From positions 1 to 64,000 of the forward strand of contig JBQTIX010000008.1 in assembly GCA_052387695.1 (NCBI GenBank): a stretch of DNA of 64,000 nucleotides, read 5' to 3'. Origin of the DNA: Panacagrimonas sp052387695 (GTDB lineage: Bacteria > Pseudomonadota > Gammaproteobacteria > Nevskiales > Nevskiaceae). The notes under the pieces are model-generated. The model ran no database searches, was not told where the DNA came from, and was given only the letters and a program-made list of their open reading frames with translations. Shown here piece after piece: positions 43,618 to 53,689 of the stretch. A program made the position numbers and the translations under genes. Numbering within the stretch: the stretch's first letter is position 1; each line of letters opens with the position of its first letter.

Positions 43618-44694
43618 ATGACCCATAAAATTCTTATCCTTCCCGGCGACGGCATCGGCCCCGAAATCATGGCCGAGGCGGTCAAGCTGCTCGAAGTGCT
43701 GAAGGCCGGCGGCGAAAAGCTGAGCTGGACCTTCGGCCATCTCGGCGGCGCGGCCTATGACGCCGAGGGCCACCCCTATCCGCCGTCCACGCAAAAGGCG
43801 GCGCGTGAAGCCGACGCCATCCTGATGGGTGCCGTGGGCGGTCCGAAGTACGACGCGCTGCCGCGCGCGGTGCGGCCGGAGCAGGGCATCCTCGGCATTC
43901 GCAAAGACTTGAATCTGTTCGCCAACCTGCGTCCGGCGCTGGCCTATGAGGAGCTGGCGGCGGCGTCCTCGCTCAAGCCGGAAGTGATCGAGGGCCTCGA
44001 CATCCTGATCCTGCGCGAGCTGACCGGCGACATCTACTTCGGTCAGCCGCGCGGTCGGCGCACGAACGCCGCGGGGCACGAGGAAGGCTATGACTCCATG
44101 CACTACAGCGTGCCCGAGGTGGAGCGCATCGCCCGCGTCGCCTTCGAGGCCGCGCGCAAGCGCTCCAAGCGCCTGTGCAGCGTGGACAAGGAGAACGTGC
44201 TGGAGACCTCGCGGCTGTGGCGCGAGGTGGTGATCCGCGTGGCCGCGGACTACCCGGACGTGGCGCTGAGCCACATGTACGTGGACAACGCGGCGATGCA
44301 GTTGCTGAAGAACCCGCGCCAGTTCGACGTGATCGTCACCGGCAACATCTTCGGCGACATTCTGTCCGACGAGGCCTCGATGCTGGCGGGCTCCATCGGC
44401 ATGCTGCCCTCGGCCTCGCTCGACGCCAACAACAAGGGCCTGTACGAGCCCATCCACGGCAGCGCGCCGGACATCATGAACCAGGACAAGGCCAATCCCC
44501 TGGCGACGATCCTGTCGGTGGCGATGATGTTCAAGTACACGTTCGGGCGCACCGATTTGTCGGATCGCATCGAGGCGGCGGTCAAGCAGGTGTTGCGAGA
44601 CGGCAAGCGCACCGGCGACATCGCCATGCAGGGCGAGGCGGTGATCGGCACGCGCGAGATGGGCGACGCGGTCGTCGCGGCGCTGGCACGATGA
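43618..44694 (+). CDS. leuB: 3-isopropylmalate dehydrogenase
   Basis: A 358-residue NAD-dependent decarboxylating dehydrogenase, the third step of leucine synthesis. ILPGDGIGPEIM starts the protein. ELTGDIYFGQPRG, the catalytic Tyr/Lys region (EEGYDSMHYS, SVDKENVLETSRLWR), and FGDILSDEASMLAGSIGMLPSASL follow in order. Its stop overlaps the next gene (ATGA). Confidence 0.97.
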   Translation: MTHKILILPGDGIGPEIMAEAVKLLEVLKAGGEKLSWTFGHLGGAAYDAEGHPYPPSTQKAAREADAILMGAVGGPKYDALPRAVRPEQGILGIRKDLNLFANLRPALAYEELAAASSLKPEVIEGLDILILRELTGDIYFGQPRGRRTNAAGHEEGYDSMHYSVPEVERIARVAFEAARKRSKRLCSVDKENVLETSRLWREVVIRVAADYPDVALSHMYVDNAAMQLLKNPRQFDVIVTGNIFGDILSDEASMLAGSIGMLPSASLDANNKGLYEPIHGSAPDIMNQDKANPLATILSVAMMFKYTFGRTDLSDRIEAAVKQVLRDGKRTGDIAMQGEAVIGTREMGDAVVAALAR

Positions 44695-45248
44695 ACAGCG
44701 CGCCGCCTTCGCTGGACCGGGTTGCCGACTACCGGGTCGATCTCACGCGCCTGCTGTACATGTTCTACATGGACCTGGAGCAGCAGCTGGCGCGGGCCGA
44801 CATCAAGGCCAACCTGATCCTGACCGCAAACTCGATCCTGCTCGTGGCGACGGTCAACATCGTGGCCACGCGGCTGCGCGGCATGGAGCAGACCTACGAG
44901 ATGCTGTGGCTGCTCCTGCCGTTGGTGCCGGCGCTGCTGTTCTCGGCGCTGGCGACGAACTTCGCATTGTCGGCGGCCTATCCGCGGATGTTGCAGCGCG
45001 GCAACGACGAGGCGCCGGGCGGCTTGTTCCAGTCGGTGTCGGTGGCGGCGATGCAGCTGCAGGACTATGAGGACAGGGTGCTCAACTCCGACCTCGACCA
45101 GGTCAAGCGCGAGGTGCTGCGTGGCATCCACGCCAAGGCCGGCATCCTGCAGATCAAGTTCGCCCGCGTGCGTAGTGGCATCCAGTCCACGGTCGCCGCG
45201 TTCCTGGGCTGGATAGCGTTCATGGCGATCACCGTGGTTCGCGGTTGA
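44691..45248 (+). CDS. Membrane protein resembling the Pycsar effector TM domain
   Basis: A 185-residue protein with an N-terminal cytoplasmic helix, two membrane segments (ANLILTANSILLVATVNIV and LLPLVPALLFSALATNFAL), a helical middle and a third segment at the end (TVAAFLGWIAFMAITVV). The motif RADIKANLILTANS before the first segment resembles the ADxKAxxLL pattern of the PycTM/DUF5706 effector family. No pyrimidine cyclase is adjacent. It is coupled to leuB by four-base overlap. The assignment is by eye and tentative. Confidence 0.55.
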   Translation: MNSAPPSLDRVADYRVDLTRLLYMFYMDLEQQLARADIKANLILTANSILLVATVNIVATRLRGMEQTYEMLWLLLPLVPALLFSALATNFALSAAYPRMLQRGNDEAPGGLFQSVSVAAMQLQDYEDRVLNSDLDQVKREVLRGIHAKAGILQIKFARVRSGIQSTVAAFLGWIAFMAITVVRG

Positions 45249-45281
45249 ACGGGCAAGCGTTTTCGATCGAGAGAGACTGAA

Positions 45282-46394
45282 ATGAAGAAGGTGGGTCTGG
45301 TGGGTTGGCGCGGCATGGTCGGTTCGGTGCTGATGCAGCGCATGCAGGAAGAGCGCGATTTCGCGCTGATCGAGCCGTTTTTCTTCACCACCTCGAATGC
45401 GGGCGGGCAGGGACCGGACGTCGGCAAGCCGGTGGCGCCCCTGTCCGACGCCATGAGCGTCGAGGCGCTGAAGGCCATGGAGATCGTGATCTCCTGCCAG
45501 GGCGGCGATTACACCCATGAGCTGTATCCGAAGCTGCGCGCGGCGGGCTGGAAGGGCTACTGGATCGACGCCGCCTCGGCGCTGCGCATGAAGGACGATG
45601 CCGTGATCATCCTCGACCCGGTCAATCGCGAGGTGATCGATCGCGCGCTGGCGGCGGGGGTCAGGGACTACATCGGCGGCAACTGCACGGTCAGCCTGAT
45701 GCTCATGGCCCTTGGCGGGCTGTTCAGGGCCGGACTGGTCGAGTGGATGAGCGCCATGACCTACCAGGCGGCGAGCGGGGCAGGTGCCCAGAACATGCGC
45801 GAGCTGCTGCGGCAGATGGGCGCGGTGCACGCCTCGGTCGCCGGCCAGCTGGCCGAGGAGAACAGCCCGATCCTGGATATCGATTCCCGGGTGGCGGCCA
45901 CCCTGCGCTCGCCCGGGTTCCCGACCGGGCATTTCGGCGCGCCCCTGGCCGGCAGCCTGATTCCCTGGATCGACAAGCAGCTTGACAACGGCCAGTCCAA
46001 GGAAGAATGGAAGGGCCAGGCAGAGACCAACAAGATCCTCGGCCGCGAGGCCGACCCGGTGCCGGTGGACGGCATCTGCGTGCGCGTGGGCGCCATGCGC
46101 TGCCACTCGCAGGCGCTGACCCTCAAGCTGCGCCGAGACGTGCCGCTGGCCGACCTCGAAGCCCTGATCGCGACTGCCAACGACTGGGTGCGGGTGATCC
46201 CCAACGAGCGCGAGCGGAGCATCCGCGAGCTGACCCCTGCGGCCGTGACCGGAAAGATGCACGTGCCGGTGGGTCGGCTGCGCAAGCTCAACATGGGGCC
46301 ACAGTACCTCGGCGCGTTCACGGTGGGCGACCAGTTGCTGTGGGGTGCGGCCGAGCCTCTGCGCCGGATGTTGCGCATCCTGCTTGACCGGTGA
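45282..46394 (+). CDS. asd: Aspartate-semialdehyde dehydrogenase
   Basis: A 370-residue enzyme supplying aspartate semialdehyde for lysine, threonine, methionine and diaminopimelate. MKKVGLVGWRGMVGSVLMQRM is the NADP-binding start typical of the gammaproteobacterial form. The catalytic cysteine is in GGNCTVSLMLMA and the histidine in the LKLRRDVPL region. It precedes fimV, as in Pseudomonas. Confidence 0.96.
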   Translation: MKKVGLVGWRGMVGSVLMQRMQEERDFALIEPFFFTTSNAGGQGPDVGKPVAPLSDAMSVEALKAMEIVISCQGGDYTHELYPKLRAAGWKGYWIDAASALRMKDDAVIILDPVNREVIDRALAAGVRDYIGGNCTVSLMLMALGGLFRAGLVEWMSAMTYQAASGAGAQNMRELLRQMGAVHASVAGQLAEENSPILDIDSRVAATLRSPGFPTGHFGAPLAGSLIPWIDKQLDNGQSKEEWKGQAETNKILGREADPVPVDGICVRVGAMRCHSQALTLKLRRDVPLADLEALIATANDWVRVIPNERERSIRELTPAAVTGKMHVPVGRLRKLNMGPQYLGAFTVGDQLLWGAAEPLRRMLRILLDR

Positions 46395-46404
46395 CCGCAG
46401 GATA

Positions 46405-46434
46405 TTGGTTGGGCTGGCTTTGTTCCTGTATAAC
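46405..46434 (+). promoter_or_regulatory. Possible promoter of fimV
   Basis: TTGGTT (46405-46410), 18-base spacer and TATAAC (46429-46434), about 80 bases before the fimV start and just after the asd stop. Confidence 0.4.
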
Positions 46435-46513
46435 CGCGGCTTGCAGACTCAAGCTCACGTCCATTTCCGGCATTCGCGATCGACGACGAGGGATACGCCG
46501 AGGGAGACCCGAC

Positions 46514-48730
46514 ATGCTGCGCAGATTCGCGATGGTGCTTGCACTGTGCCTGGGAACCACCGTCGGCGGCCCGCTCCATGCACTGGGGCTGGGCACCATC
46601 CGGATTCAGTCCGGCCTCAACCAGCCGTTCTCGGCCACCATCCCGTTCACCGCATTGTCGGCGCAGGAAGCCGAAAGCCTGCGCGTCCGTATCGCCAGCA
46701 ACGAGGATTTTGCGCGAGCCGGGATCGAACGCTCGGCCTATCTCTCGTCTGTGACCATCGAGGCGATCACGGGCAGTGGCGTGCCACGGCTGGTGATTCG
46801 CGGCCGGCAGATCGTTCGCGAGCCCCTGTTGACCCTGCTGATCGATGTGCGGGCGGGCGGGCCCAAGGTTCTGCGCGAATACACCGTGTTTCTCGACCCG
46901 CCCGGCACCGTGCCGCCGCTGGACGAACTGCTGGCCGAACCCCTGCCCCTGCCCTCGGATGAAAACGGGGACCGCACTGTCGCCGCTGCTCCCTCGTCGC
47001 CAACGGAGGACGCGCCGCCGGCAGATCGGGACGTCACGCGGTCGCCTGCGGAATACGGGCCCATCGCGCCCGGCGACTCTCTGTGGAGGATCGCAAGCCG
47101 ACTGCGTCCGGACGACCGCAGCATCACCATCGAACAGGTCATGCTGGCGCTCTACAAGGCCAATCCCGACTCCTTTCCGCAGGGAAGTATCCGCAGCATG
47201 GTCCTGGGTTCGACCCTGCGGGTGCCGGAAGCCGAGGAGATGAGAACGACGTCTGCGGCCATGGCCAAGGCCGAGATCGCGAAGTTGTCGGGAGCTTCGG
47301 TCCCGCCACCGGCGCCAGGGAGCGAACGGGTGCCTGCGTCGGGGGAAGGTGTGCCGTTCGGAGACCCGGGAGCAGCCCCGGCTGTTGCGGTCGAGCCGGG
47401 CGCCGTCGCGACGGAACCGGCGGATCCGGTGGAAGGGAACGGGGAGGGGAACGGAGCGACGCCCGGAGCACCGGTCGCGACCCTGCCGGAGCCGGATTCC
47501 GTCCCGACTCCTGCGCCTGCTGCGGGCGAAAAGCCGGTCGTTGCGCCCAGGACGCTGGCGGCCAACGCGCCCGCGGGTGGAAGCCTGCTGCGCGCCCTGC
47601 TGCCGGCGCTGGTCGTCCTGATCGTTCTGCTGATCGCCTTCATGCTGTTGCGCTCCAGCCGGCAGAAGAGAGCGCAGGCCGAGTACGAGGCGGCTGCCAA
47701 GGCCATGGCGGCCGCTTCCTCGCTGGCTGCCAGCACGGCGCCGGTGCCGCGGGCCCGGAAGTCGGCCCGCGAGGAGTTGGAAGAGGTCAATCGGCGCATT
47801 GCCGAAGAGGACGACGAGAGTGGCTCCGGCCGACGCCCGGATTCCGCTGTGCGGCTCAAGCCGGGTGCAGCCGGCAGGAGCGACGAGGGCCCCGATCCGA
47901 TATCGCCGTTCGAGGCCAGCACCTTCGAGATCAGCCTGTCCGACAACGATCCGATCTCCGAGGCCGAGTTCCATCTCGCCTACGGGCTCTACGACGAGGC
48001 CGCGCTGCTGCTCAAGCGCGCGGCGGCGGGCGATCCGGACCGCAGCGAACTGCGGGTGAAACTCGCGGAAACCTATTTCGCCGCCGGCAAGGCGGCGGAT
48101 TTTCGGGAAACGGCCGAGGGACTGGTCGCGCAACTCGACCCCCCGACCTGGGAAAAGCTCGCCATCATGGGACGCCAGCTATGTCCCGACGCCGATCTGT
48201 TCAAAGGGGATGCCGGTGGGTCGGCGATGTCGGTGGATCTGGCGCTCGGAGAATCCGGGCCTTCTGCGAAAATAGACGACGGCCTAGATTTCAGGCTCGA
48301 AGAACTTGAACTGCCTGGCCGCCCCGAAAGGGGCGTCGCGGGTAGGATCGCATCGGCGTCGGCTGGTTTCGATCTCGGGGAATTCGACCTGGGCGGGATC
48401 GGATCGGGAGCCGGCGCCGACCCTGCCGCACCGAAAGCACCAACAACAAAGCTCGCCGACTTTGATCTCGGCGAGGTCGCCCGGACCTCGACCAGCCCAG
48501 CCGAGCTTCAGGTCCGGCTTGAAGATATTTCCAACGACCTCGACGATCCCTTCGGCGACGGGCCCATTCCAGCGGGCGACGACGTTGGTACCAAGCTCGA
48601 CCTGGCGCGCGCCTACGTCGAGATGGGCGACCTGAAAATGGCCAGGAGCCTGCTCGATGAGGTCGATGTTCAAGGCTCCGGCGACCAGAAGCGTGAGGCT
48701 GCGCTCCTGCGCGAGCGCATGCTCGGCTGA
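46514..48730 (+). CDS. fimV: FimV-family pilus assembly / polarity protein
   Basis: A 738-residue inner-membrane protein. It has a signal peptide (residues 1-26), then the FimV N-terminal domain (LGLGTIRIQSGLNQPFSATIPF). A LysM-like peptidoglycan-binding domain (GPIAPGDSLWRIASRLRP) is near 175-235. One membrane segment (LLPALVVLIVLLIAFMLLR) is at about 360-380, and a long acidic cytoplasmic region ends in the conserved TPR-like FimV domain (KLDLARAYVEMGDLKMARSLLDEV). Pseudomonas FimV supports type IV pili, polarity and cAMP signalling. No pil genes are in the window. asd-fimV-truA order supports the call. Confidence 0.93.
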   Translation: MLRRFAMVLALCLGTTVGGPLHALGLGTIRIQSGLNQPFSATIPFTALSAQEAESLRVRIASNEDFARAGIERSAYLSSVTIEAITGSGVPRLVIRGRQIVREPLLTLLIDVRAGGPKVLREYTVFLDPPGTVPPLDELLAEPLPLPSDENGDRTVAAAPSSPTEDAPPADRDVTRSPAEYGPIAPGDSLWRIASRLRPDDRSITIEQVMLALYKANPDSFPQGSIRSMVLGSTLRVPEAEEMRTTSAAMAKAEIAKLSGASVPPPAPGSERVPASGEGVPFGDPGAAPAVAVEPGAVATEPADPVEGNGEGNGATPGAPVATLPEPDSVPTPAPAAGEKPVVAPRTLAANAPAGGSLLRALLPALVVLIVLLIAFMLLRSSRQKRAQAEYEAAAKAMAAASSLAASTAPVPRARKSAREELEEVNRRIAEEDDESGSGRRPDSAVRLKPGAAGRSDEGPDPISPFEASTFEISLSDNDPISEAEFHLAYGLYDEAALLLKRAAAGDPDRSELRVKLAETYFAAGKAADFRETAEGLVAQLDPPTWEKLAIMGRQLCPDADLFKGDAGGSAMSVDLALGESGPSAKIDDGLDFRLEELELPGRPERGVAGRIASASAGFDLGEFDLGGIGSGAGADPAAPKAPTTKLADFDLGEVARTSTSPAELQVRLEDISNDLDDPFGDGPIPAGDDVGTKLDLARAYVEMGDLKMARSLLDEVDVQGSGDQKREAALLRERMLG

Positions 48731-48868
48731 ATCGCGCCGTGCCGGGCACTCGCCTGTCATCGGTTTTTGCGACGGATCACACGGATAAGGCAAGGGCTCG
48801 TCGAACCCGCGGACCCATCCGCGTTCATCCGCGCCATCCGTGGCAAACACTTTTTCGCGGACTCACAC

Positions 48869-49648
48869 ATGACACGCTGGGCAGCGGGACTCGAATACCT
48901 CGGCACCGCCTACTCCGGCTGGCAGGCGCAGTCGCACGCGGCGTCGGTGCAGGCGAAGGTGGAAACGGCCATCGCGCGGGTGGCCGATCACCCGGCTGAA
49001 ACCGTCGCCGCGGGTCGCACCGATGCCGGCGTGCATGGGTACCAGCAGGTCATCCATTTCGATTCGGACGCCCGTCGTAGTCCCTATGCCTGGGTGCTGG
49101 GGGTCAACAGCAATCTTCCGGACAATATTTCGATTCGCTGGGTGCAGGAGGTACCGCCCAGCTTCCACGCGCGGTTTTCGGCGCGCGGACGTGGCTACCG
49201 GTACGTGATCCACAACGCGCGCGCGCGCTCGGCGCTGCTGGCCGGTCGCGCCGCCTGGGTGCCCTGGGACCTCGATGCCACGGCGATGCATCGCGCGGCG
49301 CAGGTGCTGGTGGGCGAGCAGGATTTCAGCGCGTTCCGCGATGCCGAGTGCCAGTCGCGCACGCCGATGCGTAACGTCACCGCCGTCGCGGTGCGCCGGC
49401 ATGAACGTTTTGTCGTCGTCGACGTTCGCGCCAACGCTTTCCTGCATCACATGGTGCGCAATATTTCGGGCACCCTGATCGATGTGGGCAGCGGCAAGCA
49501 GCCGGAGAACTGGATTGCCGAAGTCCTGGCCTCGCGCGATCGAACCCGCGCGGGGTGCAATGCCCCGGCCTGCGGGCTCTATTTCGTGGCGGTCGATTAC
49601 CCCGCAGAATTCAATATCCCTTCCGCGACCGAGTTCTGGCTGCCTTGA
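48869..49648 (+). CDS. truA: tRNA pseudouridine synthase A
   Basis: A 259-residue enzyme that makes pseudouridine at positions 38-40 of tRNA anticodon arms. The catalytic aspartate is Asp52 in AAGRTDAGVHG. The C-terminal FLHHMVRNISGTLIDVGSGK is conserved. The 100 bases before it contain short repeated ATCCGYG-like runs between fimV and truA. The stop overlaps the trpF start. Confidence 0.96.
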   Translation: MTRWAAGLEYLGTAYSGWQAQSHAASVQAKVETAIARVADHPAETVAAGRTDAGVHGYQQVIHFDSDARRSPYAWVLGVNSNLPDNISIRWVQEVPPSFHARFSARGRGYRYVIHNARARSALLAGRAAWVPWDLDATAMHRAAQVLVGEQDFSAFRDAECQSRTPMRNVTAVAVRRHERFVVVDVRANAFLHHMVRNISGTLIDVGSGKQPENWIAEVLASRDRTRAGCNAPACGLYFVAVDYPAEFNIPSATEFWLP

Positions 49649-50294
49649 ACCTGGAAATACTTCGACGCACGCGAATCAAGTTCTGCGGCATCACGCGGCT
49701 GGAGGATGCGCGAATCGCGGTGGAACTCGGCGTCGATGCGCTGGGCTTCGTCTGTGTTCCCGGCAGTCGGCGCAACGTTCGTCCGGAACAGGCGGCGCTG
49801 ATCCGGCAGGCGCTGCCACCCCTGGTTTCGACGGTGCTGTTGGTCAGCAATGCCGATGAGAAAACGGTGCGCGAAGCCGCGTCGGTGCTCGACCCGGACT
49901 TCATCCAGTTTCACGGGCGGGAAACGGCGGCCTTCTGCGATTCCTTCGGCCGGCGTTACTGGCGTGCGGTGAGCGTGCGGTCGGCCGAGGACGTGCGCAG
50001 GGCCGTGGACGAGTTTCCGCGGGCCAGCGCGCTGCTGCTCGACAGCCACGGCGACGACGGCATGGGCGGCACCGGAAAATCCTTTGACTGGTCCACGATT
50101 CCACGCAACGTCGAGCATCCGCTGATCCTGGCGGGTGGCCTGACGCCGGCCAACGTGGGGCAGGCGGTTAGAATGGCCGCCCCTTACGCGGTGGACGTCT
50201 CCAGCGGTATCGAAGCCGGTCCCGGCCTGAAGGATCCCCCGATGATGCGGGCGTTCGTCGAAGCGCTGCGGCTCGCGGACGCGCAAAGAAACCC

Positions 50295-50298
<4 letters not shown>
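49645..50298 (+). CDS. trpF: Phosphoribosylanthranilate isomerase, TTG start
   Basis: A 217-residue TIM-barrel enzyme of tryptophan synthesis. RIKFCGITRLEDARIAVELGVDALGFV is the family N-terminus with its catalytic cysteine. QFHGRE and LILAGGLTPANV follow. No ATG or GTG lies near this N-terminus; TTG at 49645 overlaps the truA stop as TTGA and gives the usual length. The stop overlaps trpB by four bases. Confidence 0.95.
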
Positions 50299-51512
<1,214 letters not shown>

Positions 51513-51517
51513 GAAAC

Positions 51518-51642
51518 GTAGGTCGGATGTAGGTCGGGTCAAGCCCGCGTGCTTTTCGCGGGCGGACCCGACATGCGCCCTTCGGCAGGGGCGCGCGGTG
51601 TCGGTTCCGCCTTCGGCTTGAACCGACCTACAACCGACCTAC
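51518..51642. repeat. Extragenic palindromic repeat, GTAGGTCGG family
   Basis: Starts with two tandem copies of GTAGGTCGG and ends with two inverted copies, CCGACCTACAACCGACCTAC. It contains the CAAGCCCGCG and GGCGGACCCGACATGCG blocks seen in the other three members. It separates trpB from the flippase gene and is the most symmetric copy. Confidence 0.75.
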
Positions 51643-51677
51643 GCCCCATTTTCCCCACAACCCGTCTTCTCCCCCCG

Positions 51678-53114
51678 ATGTCTACCGCCCAAGATTCCGG
51701 CCTGATCCTCCGTCTCATCCGCGGAATGCTGTGGGCTTTCTCGGCCAAGGCCCTGGCCCTGTCCACCGGCCTGATCACCACGGCCCTGCTCGCGCGCATG
51801 CTGAGCACCGAGGAGATGGGCAGCTATTTCCTGATTGTCAGCCTCACACTTTTCGCGGGCGTGCTGGCGCGGTTCGGCATGCAGCAGACCGTGGTCAGGC
51901 TGGTCGCCGAGTCGGTGGCGCGAGGCGTTCCCGGCCGTGCCGGGGCGGCCCTGCGTCGCATTTATCTGGTCGCGACGGTTGGGTCGGTGGTGGTCGGCGG
52001 TGCGATCTGGCTCGGCGGCGGGCAGTGGGTGTCGCTGCACATCTTCGACGATCCGCGCATGGCTACCGTCACCGGTCTGTCCGCCCTGTGGGTGGCCGCC
52101 CTGGCCTATCGCTCGCCCCTGGCGGAGACCTTCCGCGGCCTCCACGACCAACGCATGGCCAGTTACCTGACCCTGGCGATCCCGAGCGCCACCCTGGCGC
52201 TGTCCCTGGTCGTGGTGTGGCTCCTGAAAATCCCGATGGACCTGCGCCTGGCCGTGGCGCTGTCGGTTGGAACCGCTGCCGGGACCCTGGTCCTGGGACT
52301 CCTGCTGCTGATCAAGAAATTGCCGCGACTCAGGGGGCCCGGGACCATCGGCATGCGCGAGATTCTGTCGATCTCGGCGCCGGTGTTCGTGATCAACCTC
52401 GGCAACATGGCGATCAACAACGGCAGTCTGTGGATCGGAGGTGCGTTTCTCGAAGGCAAGGACATCGCCCTGTACGGGGCGGCGATGCGTCTGGTTCACC
52501 TGGTGGTGGTGCCGATGACCCTGGTCGTGTCCGTGGTGCAGCCCGTGATCGCAGCGCTCAACAACGCGCAGGACAAGCCGCGGCTGGAGCACGCGCTGCG
52601 CGCCACCGCCACGCTCTCGGCGCTGCCGGCACTTGCGGTGCTGCTGGTATTCGGCGTGTTCGGCCCGCAGGTACTCGGGCTCGTCTACGGATCGCAGTAC
52701 ACCGATGCCTATCTCGTCCTGCTGATCCTGGTCGTCGGACAGGTGTTCTTCGTCTGGGCGGGACCGTGCAACAACGTGCTGACCATGACCGGTCACCAGC
52801 GCCCGGCGATGGTCCTGACCCTCACCAACGGCGTGCTCACGGCCGTGATGTGCGTGGTGATGGTCAAGTACGCCGGCCTGCTGGGATTGGCGATCGCGGT
52901 GACGGTTGGCGACATCGCCAAGAACCTCCAGAGCTGGTTGATGGCACGTCGCCTGACCGGCATATGGACGCACGCGATGCTCAGTCCGACCGAGTTGAAA
53001 TCCACCGTCGTCCAGTTGCTGCAAAGCGTCCGCGAGCGTCGGGCCCTGAAGGGGAAGTCGGCTGATTCAAACTCAACCAACGGCTCCGCCTCTGACGACG
53101 GCGATGCCCTGTGA
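51678..53114 (+). CDS. Polysaccharide flippase-like membrane protein (MOP superfamily)
   Basis: A 478-residue inner-membrane protein with about 12-14 membrane segments, of the Wzx/oligosaccharide-flippase group. GMLWAFSAKALALSTGLITTALLARMLSTEEMGSYFLI is the typical N-terminus. It resembles lipid-linked oligosaccharide flippases. No glycosyltransferases are adjacent, so the substrate is unknown. The C-terminus is a short Ser/Asp-rich tail. It lies between trpB and trpA. Confidence 0.85.
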   Translation: MSTAQDSGLILRLIRGMLWAFSAKALALSTGLITTALLARMLSTEEMGSYFLIVSLTLFAGVLARFGMQQTVVRLVAESVARGVPGRAGAALRRIYLVATVGSVVVGGAIWLGGGQWVSLHIFDDPRMATVTGLSALWVAALAYRSPLAETFRGLHDQRMASYLTLAIPSATLALSLVVVWLLKIPMDLRLAVALSVGTAAGTLVLGLLLLIKKLPRLRGPGTIGMREILSISAPVFVINLGNMAINNGSLWIGGAFLEGKDIALYGAAMRLVHLVVVPMTLVVSVVQPVIAALNNAQDKPRLEHALRATATLSALPALAVLLVFGVFGPQVLGLVYGSQYTDAYLVLLILVVGQVFFVWAGPCNNVLTMTGHQRPAMVLTLTNGVLTAVMCVVMVKYAGLLGLAIAVTVGDIAKNLQSWLMARRLTGIWTHAMLSPTELKSTVVQLLQSVRERRALKGKSADSNSTNGSASDDGDAL

Positions 53115-53170
53115 GCCGATGCTAGACTTTTCCCTCGTCGAATGACCCCCACGCGACACCGCCTCGCAAT

Positions 53171-53689
53171 ATGAAAATCACGCTTCAGCTTGCAACGTCC
53201 CTGGACGGCTACATCGCCCGGCCCGATGGCGGCTTCGACTGGTGTTTCACCGACCAGGATTACGGCATGGCGGCGTTCTTCGGATCGGTCGATGCGGTCA
53301 TCATGGGGCGGCGATCCTACGAATTGACGCGCAAGCTGGGGGAACGGCCTGACCCCGCCAAGCGCTATTACGTGCTCACTCGGGGCGGTATCAAGCTGGG
53401 GGGTGATAACGAATTCTCCTTTGCCGGCGATGTCGCCGACCTGCGTCTGCGCATGGTCGAAGAAGGCGTGCGGCACGCCTGGCTGTTCGGTGGCGCCCAG
53501 ACCTGCGGACAGTTTGCCCAGGAGGGCTTGATCGACGAGTGCGTCGTCGCATTGCATCCGGTCGCGCTCGGTGCCGGCATCCCCCTGTTCGGCGGGTTGT
53601 TGAGGGACCTGCGACTGAAGCTGCTGGACTCGCGGACCTACGGCACCGGCCTGGTCACCTTGCACTACCAGGTCCTGAATCCCGCATGA
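53171..53689 (+). CDS. Dihydrofolate reductase/RibD C-terminal-like protein
   Basis: A 172-residue protein of the RibD C-terminal/DHFR-like family. LQLATSLDGYIARPDGGFDWC starts it, followed by VIMGRRSYEL, the GGAQTCGQFAQEGLIDECVVALHP signature, and LFGGLL. Family members are NADPH-binding, but their substrates are mostly unknown. The stop overlaps the trpA start by four bases. Confidence 0.83.
   Translation: MKITLQLATSLDGYIARPDGGFDWCFTDQDYGMAAFFGSVDAVIMGRRSYELTRKLGERPDPAKRYYVLTRGGIKLGGDNEFSFAGDVADLRLRMVEEGVRHAWLFGGAQTCGQFAQEGLIDECVVALHPVALGAGIPLFGGLLRDLRLKLLDSRTYGTGLVTLHYQVLNPA

Noticed and set aside
44250..48133. Two long minus-strand frames opposite leuB, asd and fimV
   Set aside because: Both lie antisense to strongly identified genes and contain no protein motifs.
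48767..48868. ATCCGYG-rich run between fimV and truA
   Set aside because: Short imperfect repeats, no clear unit or symmetry; not enough to call an element.
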